DNA of 64,000 nt, taken from assembly GCA_030849065.1 (NCBI GenBank), contig JASAON010001656.1, forward strand, positions 172,536 through 236,535, given 5' to 3'. The notes under the pieces are model-generated. The model saw only the letters and a program-made list of their open reading frames with translations. It had not been told where the DNA came from and ran no database searches. This DNA comes from Jaenimonas drosophilae (taxonomy: Eukaryota > Euglenozoa > Kinetoplastea > Trypanosomatida > Trypanosomatidae). This document shows, piece after piece, positions 52,617 to 62,288 of the stretch (within the stretch, counting starts at the first letter, position 1; every line of letters starts with the position of its first letter). Position numbers and translations under genes: made by a program.

Positions 52617-54350
52617 TTAGACCACACGCTTGCAAGAGTAGAGCAGGTTCTTGAGCGACTTGATCTCCTTCTCGCTCTTGATGGCGTTCATCTTGGACTG
52701 GTAGTGCTGGAGGAACAGGTGAGTGTGCTGCTTCAGCATCTCCTCCACCTCGGCGTTGAGGACGGGGTGGCTGAGGGTGAAGAAGCGGATCACGTAGTTC
52801 AGCTGCTGCACGTACATGTAGAAGAACTTGTTCGTCGCAGTGCCGTACATGATGCTCAGGTCACGGTTCACCAGAAGGAACTCGTAGAACTTGGCGTAGT
52901 TCACCTTCACATCATCCAGGTAGCCGTTCAGGCAGGCATACAGGGACACAAGGGCATTCATGAAGAATGAGGGGTTCTTCTGGTTGAACAGAGCAACGAA
53001 GCGAGCACCACGGATCATGGGCACAGTCTGCACCTGGTTTCCTCCGACAGAGTCCGCAGCGAGCTTACGGTACTCGGCAAGGATACCCTTCAGCTTGCCA
53101 GCTACAGCCTTCATGGCCACATTCTGGGCGGAAGAACCCACACGGGACACGGACAGACCGATGTTCACAGCGGGACGCTGGCCACCAGTGAAGAGCTTCG
53201 TGTCGAGGTAAATCTGACCGTCAGTAATGGAAATCACGTTGGTCACAATGTACGCCGTCACATCGTTGGACAGGGTCTCCACAATGGGGAGGGCAGTCAC
53301 GGAACCGCCACCCTTACCAGGGGAAAGCATGGCAGCACGCTCCAGAAGACGGGAGTGCAGGTAGAACACATCACCAGGGTACGCCTCACGGCCGGGAGGG
53401 CGGCGGAGGAGAAGGGAAATCTGACGGTAGGCCACGGCCTGCTTGGACAGATCATCGTACACGCAAAGGCAGTGACGGCCGCGCTTCATGAAGTACTCAC
53501 CCATGGTGACACCAGAGTAGGGGGCAAGGTACTGGAGACCAGCGGGCTCAGCGGCAGTGGCAGCCATCACCGTGGTGTAGCGCAGCGCACCGTAGGAGCG
53601 GAGCAGGCGGTGAATACGGGCGACGTTGGAGCAACGCTGACCAATGGACACGTAGATGGAAATCACAGCGTTCTTGGACAGAATCTGCTGGTTGTTGCGC
53701 ACCTGGTTGATGATGGTGGACACAGCAATGGAGGTCTTACCGGTCTGGCGATCACCCACAATAAGCTCACGCTGACCACGACCGATGGGAATCATCGTAT
53801 CTACGGCCTTGAAGCCGGTCAGAAGGTTGTAGTTCACGGGAGAGCGGGACACAATGTTGGGAGCACCAGTATCCACCTTACCTAAGTCGGACTGCTCGTC
53901 CAGCAGAGCACGGCTGCGGGAGAAGAGACCAACGGGCACCTCGTGGCCGAGGGGGTTCACCACCTTCCCGAGCACGCCGGAACCCACGGGGATGTACAGC
54001 AGCTTGCCGGTAGCCATCACCTTCTGGCCAGACTGAACCTCAGTGATGTTATCCATCAGAATGATACCGATACGGCCATCCTTCTCCAAGTTGAACACCA
54101 GACCAGCGGCAAAGGTCGTGGGGCTCACCTGAATCATGATGATGGTGTTGTACGCAACACCGGGATTGCCAGGGGCAGGGATGAGGGTGGCAATGGTACC
54201 ATCAATGGAGTGCACATAGCCGATCATCTCCGTGGCCTTGAAGAAGGACTTCTGGCCAGCCGCGGCAGTCGCGGTGGCAGCGGCAGGGGCCGCCGTCGCG
54301 GCAAGGCGCGACAGTGCCGGCGCGCAGAACTTAGAGGCAAAGCGGCGCAT
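52617..54350 (-). CDS. Mitochondrial F1F0 ATP synthase alpha subunit, copy 2
   Basis: The same 577-residue precursor as copy 1, offset by 2,295 bp. The only differences I found are silent: codon 6 (TCC in copy 1, TCT here), the last Val codon (GTT, GTC) and the stop (TAG, TAA here). The frame opens nine codons further to 54377, but the ATG at 54350 is shared with copy 1 and follows a very strong acceptor by 62 nt. Flanks share no similarity with those of copy 1. Tandem pairs of this gene are known in other kinetoplastids and probably secure high expression in a genome without promoter control per gene. Confidence 0.97.
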   Translation of the reverse strand: MRRFASKFCAPALSRLAATAAPAAATATAAAGQKSFFKATEMIGYVHSIDGTIATLIPAPGNPGVAYNTIIMIQVSPTTFAAGLVFNLEKDGRIGIILMDNITEVQSGQKVMATGKLLYIPVGSGVLGKVVNPLGHEVPVGLFSRSRALLDEQSDLGKVDTGAPNIVSRSPVNYNLLTGFKAVDTMIPIGRGQRELIVGDRQTGKTSIAVSTIINQVRNNQQILSKNAVISIYVSIGQRCSNVARIHRLLRSYGALRYTTVMAATAAEPAGLQYLAPYSGVTMGEYFMKRGRHCLCVYDDLSKQAVAYRQISLLLRRPPGREAYPGDVFYLHSRLLERAAMLSPGKGGGSVTALPIVETLSNDVTAYIVTNVISITDGQIYLDTKLFTGGQRPAVNIGLSVSRVGSSAQNVAMKAVAGKLKGILAEYRKLAADSVGGNQVQTVPMIRGARFVALFNQKNPSFFMNALVSLYACLNGYLDDVKVNYAKFYEFLLVNRDLSIMYGTATNKFFYMYVQQLNYVIRFFTLSHPVLNAEVEEMLKQHTHLFLQHYQSKMNAIKSEKEIKSLKNLLYSCKRVV

Positions 54351-54704
54351 GACAAGCGTGGTAGACCGTTTCACCAAAAAAAATTGGGGAAATGCGAGGG
54401 AAGTGATAATCCTAGAAGAAACAGAACGAAGAGAAGAGAAGGGGAAGAAGAGTGACCATGAACAGTAGGAGACAGCAGTCTACGTGATGAAGTGGCTTAA
54501 CACCATGCACTGGAATTGGCTGAGCTTAGTCACTCTCACTATCTCAATCCATTCCATGGGCTACCCTAAAAACCGCTGAACTACGAACCCCGCTAGAGGC
54601 GGTAGAAGGAGGGGACAAAACCCCACGAAGACAAAGAGCTTGTGATGTGTGGCCTCCGCGCTGTCACCAGTTCTGTTCCTTCCTCGGTTAACATCATGCT
54701 CTCA
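54351..54704. other. Intergenic region upstream of ATP synthase alpha copy 2
   Basis: No gene seen. It carries the copy 2 acceptor and the 3' UTR of the small membrane-protein gene; a 4-bp palindromic stem (CCGC/GCGG) is near 54590. Confidence 0.5.
54412..54453 (-). promoter_or_regulatory. Trans-splice acceptor for ATP synthase alpha copy 2
   Basis: One of the clearest acceptors in the window: the minus strand reads TTCTTCCCCTTCTCTTCTCT and continues pyrimidine-rich to TTCTTCTAG, AG at 54412-54413. It is longer and purer than the copy 1 acceptor. Confidence 0.75.
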
Positions 54705-55181
54705 TCACTCTTCCCTGTCCAGCGTCCTCAGGACCATCATGGCGCTCTGGGGAATGGGGTGGAAGCATTGGATGTGGTTCGGGGGCCAGTTCTTCACAAC
54801 CTCCTCCACAAAAACGGAGGTAGGCTCTAGTGATGGGTACACCGATCGGCGGCCCAGCATCACAGCAAAAATGAAGAGCAGTAAGCATTTAGTGGCAAAC
54901 CGAGCAAAGATCACGAAGTCTCGAAACGAGAGGGTGGCGACGGCCATCTCGCCTGAAAAGACGTAGCGAAACTCACGGCGAAGCTGCTGAAGACGGTATC
55001 CAAGAAGTGCCTTTTGGGCAGTGGTGTACTCCTTCCAGACCTCGGTGCAGACGTCCTCTCCTTGAGCTTCACACTGAACTATATGCTGTTTCAGAGGCCC
55101 CTCAAGGCGATCCACACTACGGTTTGCTGCAGCAACGGCCATTGTGCATGGCTTGCCTAGCGCACGAATCATCTTGCTCAT
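54705..55181 (-). CDS. Small single-pass membrane protein, possibly mitochondrial
   Basis: A 158-residue protein from the ATG at 55181 (MSKMIRALGKPCTMAVAAAN). The frame is open to a TTG at 55280, but no ATG occurs there. It has an amphipathic N-terminus, a central charged helical part (LLGYRLQQLRREFRYVFSGE) and one hydrophobic segment (FVIFARFATKCLLLFIFAVM) followed by LGRRSVYPSLEP and a polar C-terminus. The order of a hydrophobic helix followed by GRRS..YP recalls ATP synthase subunit g, and it is next to the alpha-subunit genes, but this is a weak resemblance. I treat it as a probable mitochondrial inner-membrane protein of unknown function. The start is the first ATG after a possible AG acceptor near 55254. 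Confidence 0.6.
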   Translation of the reverse strand: MSKMIRALGKPCTMAVAAANRSVDRLEGPLKQHIVQCEAQGEDVCTEVWKEYTTAQKALLGYRLQQLRREFRYVFSGEMAVATLSFRDFVIFARFATKCLLLFIFAVMLGRRSVYPSLEPTSVFVEEVVKNWPPNHIQCFHPIPQSAMMVLRTLDREE

Positions 55182-57535
55182 CGTTGGAGATGGGTTAACA
55201 AGTGTGGTGAAGAACAACTGTTGGCACTGATGGTAGAGCACTCCAACCGTCTGTAATCGACACGGAACAAATGAGCTCAAAGGACTACCCTAATCGAATC
55301 AACTAATTCGAAAGAAGGTTGGGATAAAGTGGTGAAGGATAAGCGCAAACTACGAGATCGCTCGCTCAGCCCTGAGTACAGTGGGGACGAGGAAGACGGA
55401 GATATCTCAGGAATGAAGAAACAGAGAGAGTCCACCCTTGATATATATGAAAAAGAGAAGTCGTTGTGAGATTGCCGCGACGAATGGGGGCAACTTTCAC
55501 CACAACAGATACCACGAAATGCGAAATGAAACAGGAATGGAGAGGGGAACTGAGGGGTGGGGGGGCAGCAATATGACCTTCATCCTTGAGGAGGCCTCCA
55601 TCTTGCCATGGAGCGACGGTAGCGAAAAGCACATGCCGTCCATCTGCCGGGGATGCAGATCGAAAGAAAAGAAAAAAACGGACGGTGATATATCAGGAGT
55701 GCTCGCTCCCGCCCACAGCTGCAGACGTGTCAACTTCCTGGAAGAAGTTATTGGGAGTGGGAGGTCGCACCTGGTTGTCTGAACGAGATACGTTTGCGCT
55801 GCTGGACGAAGAAAAAAAAAGACGGTGGCGCGGTCATGCGGAAGGAAGATGGGAGAGGCTGCAACATATACGAAGTCCTGAGCACCCTCTCTCTGAGCAC
55901 AAGCGCCGAGACTTGGAGATGAGCAGGTCTCTCCAATCGGTCGCGAATGGGTGTATTCACCGCCAACACGAATCACGGATAGCACACACAGCAATGACGA
56001 AAAGAAAAAATATAGTACTGCTGGGGGACAGATGGTGCCGATGTGGACTGTCAGGCATCAGAAGTTGATCACAAAAAGAAACTGTACTCCAGGGAAGGGA
56101 GCTTCTCCACCTCTGCAACCCTCAGAGGAACCAGAGAGAAAGAGATAAATAAATAAAAAAAGATATACAAAAGAGCGCTTTGTAGCGTTTTGATGTTGGT
56201 GGATTAGGGCGGTACGAGCGTGAGTGCTCGCTGCATTCGCAGGTTTGTGAGTGCAGCCATCCGAACCCACATTCGTAGAAGAGAGACACGGACACTGGTC
56301 CGCCCTCTGTCCGGTTGGGGTAGGCTGAGGTGGAGAATGATGATTTATCTTTTCCGCACCATACTCCATCCACGGCCCTCATGGTGAGCGGACAGTTTGT
56401 TACGCGCCACCATAATCGCCACCTTCACCCGCCTACCTGGCTGTGCATGTAATTATCAGCAAGCAACCTTCTCACCAGCAGCGCCACAAACCACTACCTT
56501 CGATTCGTTTGTTTGGGGAACCAGCCTCCAGTGGTCTACAAGCGGGGAGAATCTTGTCGTGCACCTGTTGCTCTGTAGTGCCTTCTGAGCGGTGGACTCC
56601 ATTCGGTGCCAGTTCTGCGAGTAGGAGAAGAAGCACCTACTCACATGGTCCAATACATCAAAATACTTACTGTACTGTGATGGCCGGGCCTCACAACAAA
56701 GGCGAACCTTACAAGGTAGGCTGCCAAAAGAGAAAAATAAGACCCACTGAGCACAGCACCAACCTTCCAGAAGGGGTTGCAGCAACATAACCAAAAAAAA
56801 AAAAAGATCCTTGGATCGAGGAAGCATTCGGTTTGTAAGCTGCCGCAACTCATGGCAACATTACTACTTCCAGAACTCAGCACTGCATGTGTCCACTTCA
56901 ACGGGAGTTGCAGCAACAGCCGTCAAGTGGGCATCACACTATTCACTGTCGTATCACAACACTGTGGCCATACGCGCAAGAGAATCACTTGCGCCAGTAC
57001 ACGTGAGAGCGAGAGGAGAATCTCTTCACGCCGTTGTGATCATCCCCGACGCCTTCCCATAACAGGGAGACACAAAGAGGCCAGTTCACCATTTCGCGGC
57101 GAGCAGCAAGTTAGTTCGAAGGGGGAGAGGAGAAGAACGAGAATGATAGTGAGGCGTACTTCGTCAGAATCCATCGGTTGTGGGTAATAATCATAGAAAA
57201 AAAAAAGGGATACATACCGGTTAACGAGAGTGGATAAGAGAGATGGGCACATCCAATTTTGCGGCATGTGTTCCACAGATCCCTCTTTCCTTTCTTCGCG
57301 GCATCATCCACTGGGGTGCCGGTGTCCAAAGTTGGCATGTTGTGTGGTTCATGAGGAGAGGAGACCATTGGTAACCATTTGCGATGGGGAGTAGCACAAA
57401 AAGGAGCGGTGGAAGGACAGAGTACGCACATTTGCTGCATACCAGAGAATCCTCTCCACGTGGGGAAAAATACGAATATTTTAGAATACGCACTGTGCTC
57501 TTCCCCATCAGTTCCCATATTTGCGGCCAGCACCT
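55182..57535. other. Gene-poor 2.35-kb region
   Basis: The largest gap in the window. Short frames occur on both strands (up to about 170 codons), but none has a recognisable domain, sensible composition or a clear splice signal. It holds several A-runs (near 55810-55820, 56789-56801, 57197-57208) that are T-rich tracts on the transcript strand, plus a (TAAA)-like stretch near 56145. I found no tRNA A/B box pair. It may contain long UTRs or unannotated non-coding RNA. Confidence 0.5.
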
Positions 57536-59221
57536 CTAATTCATTGACTTCACTCGCCGCAGCACCGCCCATTTGGGGAGCTGCTTCTCCGAAAACAAGA
57601 AAAGGTAGCACAGAATGCCCGGCGTTGTCATGCAAGCACTGATGAGCGCGCAGCCATAACTGAAGTTACCCTTGTGGGCGGAACTTAAAGCGGCATTAAT
57701 CGGAGGTGAAGCGAACCCGCCCGCACATCCTGCCACGAAGAGAATACCCATGAACGAGCCCAAATTGGGTCCATGGAAGGTCTTCGCGAGAATGGCGGGC
57801 ATCACAGCAAACATGCCAGCGGTGCAAAAACCAACAGCAGACATACATGCGGCGAATGCGGCATACGTTCGGCAGAGTATGAGGAGTGCAGAGGACGTAC
57901 CACCAATCACCGCACACGCGCAGTACACAAAGGGCTCGCTTGTGGCTGAAGCAGCGGCGCCAGCCATGATCGAGCCCACCACCTGGGAAAGTCCCCAAAA
58001 GGTGAAGATGGTAGATGCGGTGGAGGTGGAAATCGGGGTAACTTCAGCGTAGACTGTGCCCTCTGCCCCCATGGACGAAACGTACGGCACAGTAATGTAA
58101 ATGAGTCCGTAGAAGGCAAATCCATAAATGACGAACATGAAAAAATTGACAATAAACTCCAAAGAAAACACGGCGCGGACCATCTCCATGGGAGTCAGAC
58201 GCCGCAGATTGTAAGGACGCAGCACTTCAAAGTTCTTATCGAGCTTTGAAGGTTTCAGAAAATGGCTGCTATCCTCATCAACGATGCCTGGCAGGAGGGT
58301 GGTTGGACAGCTTGCCTCATCCGCAGGATTTGGGACGGCTGGTCCATCCATGTGTGATGGCAGGGGTGGAAAATCATCATCGCTCAGTTGATAAACGCTT
58401 GACGGCGCAACAGAAGATCCTTCTGCCACTTCATCGGTGCGCTCATCCGCCTCAGGAGACGTAAAGGCCGGCTCATCGTTGGCAGGCGGCTCGACTCCAT
58501 ACAAGCCGTCGGTTCTGCTCGCGGCTGATCGAGTTTCGTGGATGCCGGAACCACCGTGGGCTTCGTTGAGGTTATCTGACGACTCCTGAGCTTCTTCTTC
58601 CGGTGGCGCAATTCGTCGGCAGCTCATGAGGGTTGCCACAATACCAATAGCACAGAATGCAGAAGCCAACTGAAATGTCTTGCGCCAGCCGTAGTCCTCC
58701 ACCCAGTGGCCAAGAATTGTTGGGATGAAAGCACTTCCAATTCCACCTCCGCAAAAGTTGATGCCCGTTGCTAGGCCAATTCGACGATGAAACCAGGAGC
58801 TGGTTGCTGCCGCGCCGGGAGACAGCATAAAAGCTGTGGATATAGATGCCAGCAAACAGTACGAAAATGTTACAGCTATTGCACTGTGAGCAAAGGTAGA
58901 GCTGAGCCACAGTCCAGCGAACAGAAGACTTGTGGAAATAAACATCATCAGCCGGGGTGGCACACGATCCACCAGAAATCCAGCGAGAACACCGAATGCT
59001 GGCGACAATCCAAGTGAAATAGAATTGCCAAAACTGACCTCAGTTGCAGATGGGTATCCCAATGAAGCATCATTCTGCATATCAGTAGAAAAGATGGAGT
59101 AGCTGTTGTCGATGCCGTAGCTCATCATCTGCATCAGAGCTCCAGACACAGCGACCAGGTATCCAAAGTAATGATCCGCTGGCTTTTGCGTCAGCATCAG
59201 AACGCGCTCCTTGAGAGTCAT
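57536..59221 (-). CDS. Major facilitator superfamily transporter (monocarboxylate-transporter-like)
   Basis: A 561-residue protein with about 12 membrane segments in two groups (roughly residues 18-205 and 355-545), separated by a long acidic cytosolic loop (PPEEEAQESSDNLNEAHGG to KLDKNFEVLRPYNLRRL). The first helix DHYFGYLVAVSGALMQMMSY, FGVLAGFLVDRVPPRLMMFI after helix 2 and the SSWFHRRIGLATGINFCGGG segment follow the pattern of MFS carriers of the monocarboxylate/nodulin-like group. GFLVDRVPPRLM is the motif-A equivalent. The substrate cannot be told. The ATG is 40 nt from a strong acceptor. Confidence 0.82.
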   Translation of the reverse strand: MTLKERVLMLTQKPADHYFGYLVAVSGALMQMMSYGIDNSYSIFSTDMQNDASLGYPSATEVSFGNSISLGLSPAFGVLAGFLVDRVPPRLMMFISTSLLFAGLWLSSTFAHSAIAVTFSYCLLASISTAFMLSPGAAATSSWFHRRIGLATGINFCGGGIGSAFIPTILGHWVEDYGWRKTFQLASAFCAIGIVATLMSCRRIAPPEEEAQESSDNLNEAHGGSGIHETRSAASRTDGLYGVEPPANDEPAFTSPEADERTDEVAEGSSVAPSSVYQLSDDDFPPLPSHMDGPAVPNPADEASCPTTLLPGIVDEDSSHFLKPSKLDKNFEVLRPYNLRRLTPMEMVRAVFSLEFIVNFFMFVIYGFAFYGLIYITVPYVSSMGAEGTVYAEVTPISTSTASTIFTFWGLSQVVGSIMAGAAASATSEPFVYCACAVIGGTSSALLILCRTYAAFAACMSAVGFCTAGMFAVMPAILAKTFHGPNLGSFMGILFVAGCAGGFASPPINAALSSAHKGNFSYGCALISACMTTPGILCYLFLFSEKQLPKWAVLRRVKSMN

Positions 59222-59519
59222 CTTCTCCAGGGACTGCGTTAGAGTCAGTCAGAAAAAATGCTGATAAAAAAGAAGGAAACGAAAAAGAAACAAGGAGAGC
59301 GAAAATGCGGATTCCTGCTGCTAACGGTTCCCGCCTTCACTGATATGTTCGAGCCTATGTGGCAATCCTAATCAGAGTCAAGCACAGAAAGTCAGAAAGA
59401 TGCAGACGTAGCTGTTGAGATAAAACCACGCAAACATTCATAGTTCATAGACTGTTTTTTTTCATTTATTTGTGTGTGTGTGTGTGTGTTGTTTTGTGGC
59501 CCTTGACTTCATCCCGAAA
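59222..59519. other. Intergenic region upstream of the MFS gene
   Basis: No gene seen. It contains the MFS acceptor and a (TG)9 microsatellite at about 59471-59489 just after the neighbouring small gene. Confidence 0.5.
59261..59303 (-). promoter_or_regulatory. Trans-splice acceptor for the MFS transporter
   Basis: Minus strand CGCTCTCCTTGTTTCTTTTT, further T-rich sequence, then TTATCAG (AG at 59261-59262), 40 nt before the ATG. Confidence 0.65.
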
Positions 59520-59975
59520 TCACTCGTATCTGTGCACCCGACTTTCCTTTGCGAACTCTTTTCCCTCTTGAAGTAGCTCCGCGACTCTTCGATCTTTTGC
59601 CCCGGCAATAGAAGCTTTTTCCTTTCTGAGGTAGCGAAGTGCCATAGAAGCCCTCTTTGCATCGCCTTTTGATCTGACAATAGATCGTGACGTCGCACAG
59701 GGCTGTTGAGACAGTGTGCTTGGTGCTTCATTCTTAGCCGAACACGTCCGGTATGAAATAGGAGTACAATCACTTGGTGCATGGTTGGCTGCTTCTCTAA
59801 ACTTCTGTGTACTGCCTGTGTCACTTCGAAATTTTTTGGCAGAAGATTTCCTTTGAGCACTGGTGAGGTAATCCGTATAGCATCTACCAAACTCCCAACT
59901 AAGAGAACAAACTTCACACTGAACTTCACTTTGAAGCTTCAGCAGCGCAGCGTAGTTCCATTCCTGTTGGGCCAT
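59520..59975 (-). CDS. Small hypothetical protein
   Basis: A 151-residue frame that begins MAQQEWNYAALLKLQSEVQC and ends EFAKESRVHRYE. The N-terminus and C-terminus look helical and charged (ALRYLRKEKASIAGAKDRRV), with a Ser/Thr-rich middle. No domain is recognised. It is collinear with its neighbours and the ATG is preceded on the minus strand by T-rich sequence with AGs close to it, so I think it is real. An overlapping frame of 155 codons in another phase looks less protein-like. Confidence 0.5.
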   Translation of the reverse strand: MAQQEWNYAALLKLQSEVQCEVCSLSWEFGRCYTDYLTSAQRKSSAKKFRSDTGSTQKFREAANHAPSDCTPISYRTCSAKNEAPSTLSQQPCATSRSIVRSKGDAKRASMALRYLRKEKASIAGAKDRRVAELLQEGKEFAKESRVHRYE

Positions 59976-60223
59976 CTACAATAGAAATTTACGCCTTTGC
60001 GTAGTCAAAATGGCAATAGCAAAAAGGAGCGAAAGCATTACGTAGATTGCGGTCGTTCCTCGGTAATTCAAAGTGGATTTGGAGAAGTACTGGAATAGAT
60101 GAATTACTCAAGGGGTTATTCGAATGAATGATTAATCTGAAAATTAGCATTATAAAAGGAACGCAAGTCCTTCTCATCCAGTTGCACTACCGTCTGCGGG
60201 TGAGAATATATGTATGGCAGGCA

Positions 60224-62065
60224 CTACTCGTTCGCTGCAGCAAGAAACTTGGCCCAAAGCGAGTCATCAGCAGCAATTTCAGAGTCATCGGTGCTGGTTG
60301 CCGCAGTGTGAGATGCAGTTGAACTACGGGCGCGCTTTCGTTGCCGTGCCTCCTTCTTTTCTTGAGCTTCCTTGTCGCGCAAAAATGTAGCAACAGTTGC
60401 TTCCTCTCTGGGAACAGACATTTGAATCTCTTTTGCCTTGGTTTTCGATGGAATGTCAGAATCTTCTCCAGAATGTTCCGCATCACTTTCGGATGCATCG
60501 GAGCTTCCCGAAGTTTCCTCCCCTCCATCTGCACGGTTAATGCTGTCATCCTCCACATTAAATGAGCTGTAATGTTCAATAAGCTTCATCTGCTTCGCCT
60601 CAGGTTGCTCCACTGCATCACGATAATGCTTGTTGGACTCAAATGGAGGAGCATTAAACCAGGGCAAGCGGCCACGCTGCCAATCATAAAGCACCATTCG
60701 TGCCGCTGCTTCCACATCTGGCAGGCCACCGCTGATCAGTTTGCCACGAAGCTTGGCCAGACGTTCCAAGAAGTCAATGACATCAGTCCATTCGCTTACA
60801 CCATATGTTGAAGCGATATCTTTTTGTTTCACGATTTGAAGAACTGTGTCAACAACATCCGTTTTGTCAGCATTTCCTAATCGCTCAACTCGCACAACCC
60901 CTTTAAGTACTGCCTGGACATCATTATTTGACTCTCTGTCATACACCACACCAGGGCAATCAATGAGGAAAATGCTTCGCGTAAGCGCAACGTATTGCCA
61001 AACTTTCGTTTCGCCAGGAATGGGGGCAACTTTGCATACTGATTTTCTGCGCAAAGTATTGATGAGGGAGCTCTTGCCAACGTTGGGGTACCCAATAACG
61101 CCAACAGAAATTGGCGTTTTTGTCCGCTTGCTTCCGCGGTGCGTGACGTTATGAAGTTTTGCAAACTGCCTAAGAAGGGAAATTACATTTCCCTTTCCAA
61201 AAGGATGGTTTACGCTGGCATGAAATGCGATTGTTGGGTAGTCCTTACTAAGAACTTGCAGCCATCGCGCAGTTGCCCACAACGGTACAAGGTCGCATTT
61301 GTTAAGCACAAGAACGAAGTGTTTGTACTTCTTTTCTCTGCGCATGTAGTCCTCAAGAAATGCACTTCGAGTACCCATCGGATCTCTGGCATCAACAACG
61401 TATAGGACTACGTCTGAACTATCAATTACTTTGTAAAGCTCACACCAAATCCTATTTGACTGTCCCTTTGTGAGCAGGATGCCGTTCTTCGATTTGTCAT
61501 GTCTGGGATCTTCAGAATTTCTCACCAGGTCTCGATCTTTCTCCTGTTTTCCCTGAGAATATGAATCACTCTTCACAGAAGCTTCATTCACAAGGCTCTG
61601 AACGTCCATCGCATTGAGCCGCACACGCTTTCGATTGGCCTTGTCACCGAAAGTTTTGTCCCACTCCATTTCCTTGCGAATACTCCCATCCGCATTTTTT
61701 GGCTCTTCCAGCAAGCTGAGAGGAAGTTTGGACTGCTTGATGATAACACTGTACGGATCGCGGTACTTGGCTCCCATTTCTTCACGAAATTTCTTTAACG
61801 CGTCCTGACCAATAGTTCTTGTGTTACCAAACCAGCGGCGATCTGGCGCAATTCGGGCCATTTGAGTCTCAACACGATCTGATGCCTTCAGGACACTTCC
61901 TCTCACAATGTTTCCCTTCTCATCGCGCTTGATTTTTGACTTGTACATCTTCAGACGCTTAATTGTTCGCTGATCACGAAGACTTGTTTTGTTGGGGTCA
62001 GTGCGGCGGTTGGGGTTCGTCGGGGCGAGAAGCCCCTTCCCCGCCTTCTTTCCTGGTTTTCCCAT
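60224..62065 (-). CDS. NOG2: Nucleolar GTPase NOG2/GNL2 (60S ribosome biogenesis)
   Basis: A 613-residue circularly permuted GTPase. The N-terminus MGKPGKKAGKGLLAPTNPNR is typical of NOG2. The G4 motif NKCD (255-258) comes before G1 GYPNVGKS (325-332) and G3 DCPG (369-372), the permuted order of the YlqF/NOG2 family; ARDP lies at 226-229. After the GTPase comes VYGVSEWTDV-type sequence (ASTYGVSEWTDVIDFLERLA) and GKLISGGLPDVEAAARMVLY, then LPWFNAPP, which are family hallmarks. The C-terminus is acidic then basic. NOG2 acts in late nuclear maturation of the 60S subunit. The acceptor at 62104-62105 gives a leader of about 40 nt. Codons become more AT-rich here than in the left half of the window. 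Confidence 0.95.
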   Translation of the reverse strand: MGKPGKKAGKGLLAPTNPNRRTDPNKTSLRDQRTIKRLKMYKSKIKRDEKGNIVRGSVLKASDRVETQMARIAPDRRWFGNTRTIGQDALKKFREEMGAKYRDPYSVIIKQSKLPLSLLEEPKNADGSIRKEMEWDKTFGDKANRKRVRLNAMDVQSLVNEASVKSDSYSQGKQEKDRDLVRNSEDPRHDKSKNGILLTKGQSNRIWCELYKVIDSSDVVLYVVDARDPMGTRSAFLEDYMRREKKYKHFVLVLNKCDLVPLWATARWLQVLSKDYPTIAFHASVNHPFGKGNVISLLRQFAKLHNVTHRGSKRTKTPISVGVIGYPNVGKSSLINTLRRKSVCKVAPIPGETKVWQYVALTRSIFLIDCPGVVYDRESNNDVQAVLKGVVRVERLGNADKTDVVDTVLQIVKQKDIASTYGVSEWTDVIDFLERLAKLRGKLISGGLPDVEAAARMVLYDWQRGRLPWFNAPPFESNKHYRDAVEQPEAKQMKLIEHYSSFNVEDDSINRADGGEETSGSSDASESDAEHSGEDSDIPSKTKAKEIQMSVPREEATVATFLRDKEAQEKKEARQRKRARSSTASHTAATSTDDSEIAADDSLWAKFLAAANE

Positions 62066-62103
62066 CCGAACGACTTCTCAGCCTTGTGAACGAGGAAAAA
62101 AAA

Positions 62104-62132
62104 CTGATAAAGAGAAAAGGAAAAAGAAGGGT
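62104..62132 (-). promoter_or_regulatory. Trans-splice acceptor for NOG2
   Basis: Minus strand CCTTCTTTTTCCTTTTCTCT, then TTATCAG with AG at 62104-62105. Confidence 0.65.
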
Positions 62133-62288
62133 GTGATTTGCAATTTGAATATTATCAGTCACACAAAATTGATTGCCCAGATATTTTAAGACGATGTGCT
62201 TGACGCACCGCATTAATTAGGTGGCACACTTTGTTTCAAGACTCCAGACTTGCATATAGATATAAAAGAATCAGTTTTTCAGCTCAAA

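Noticed and set aside
57111..57635. 174-codon minus-strand frame overlapping the end of the MFS gene
   Set aside because: It overlaps a convincing gene in another phase and its sequence has no domain-like features.
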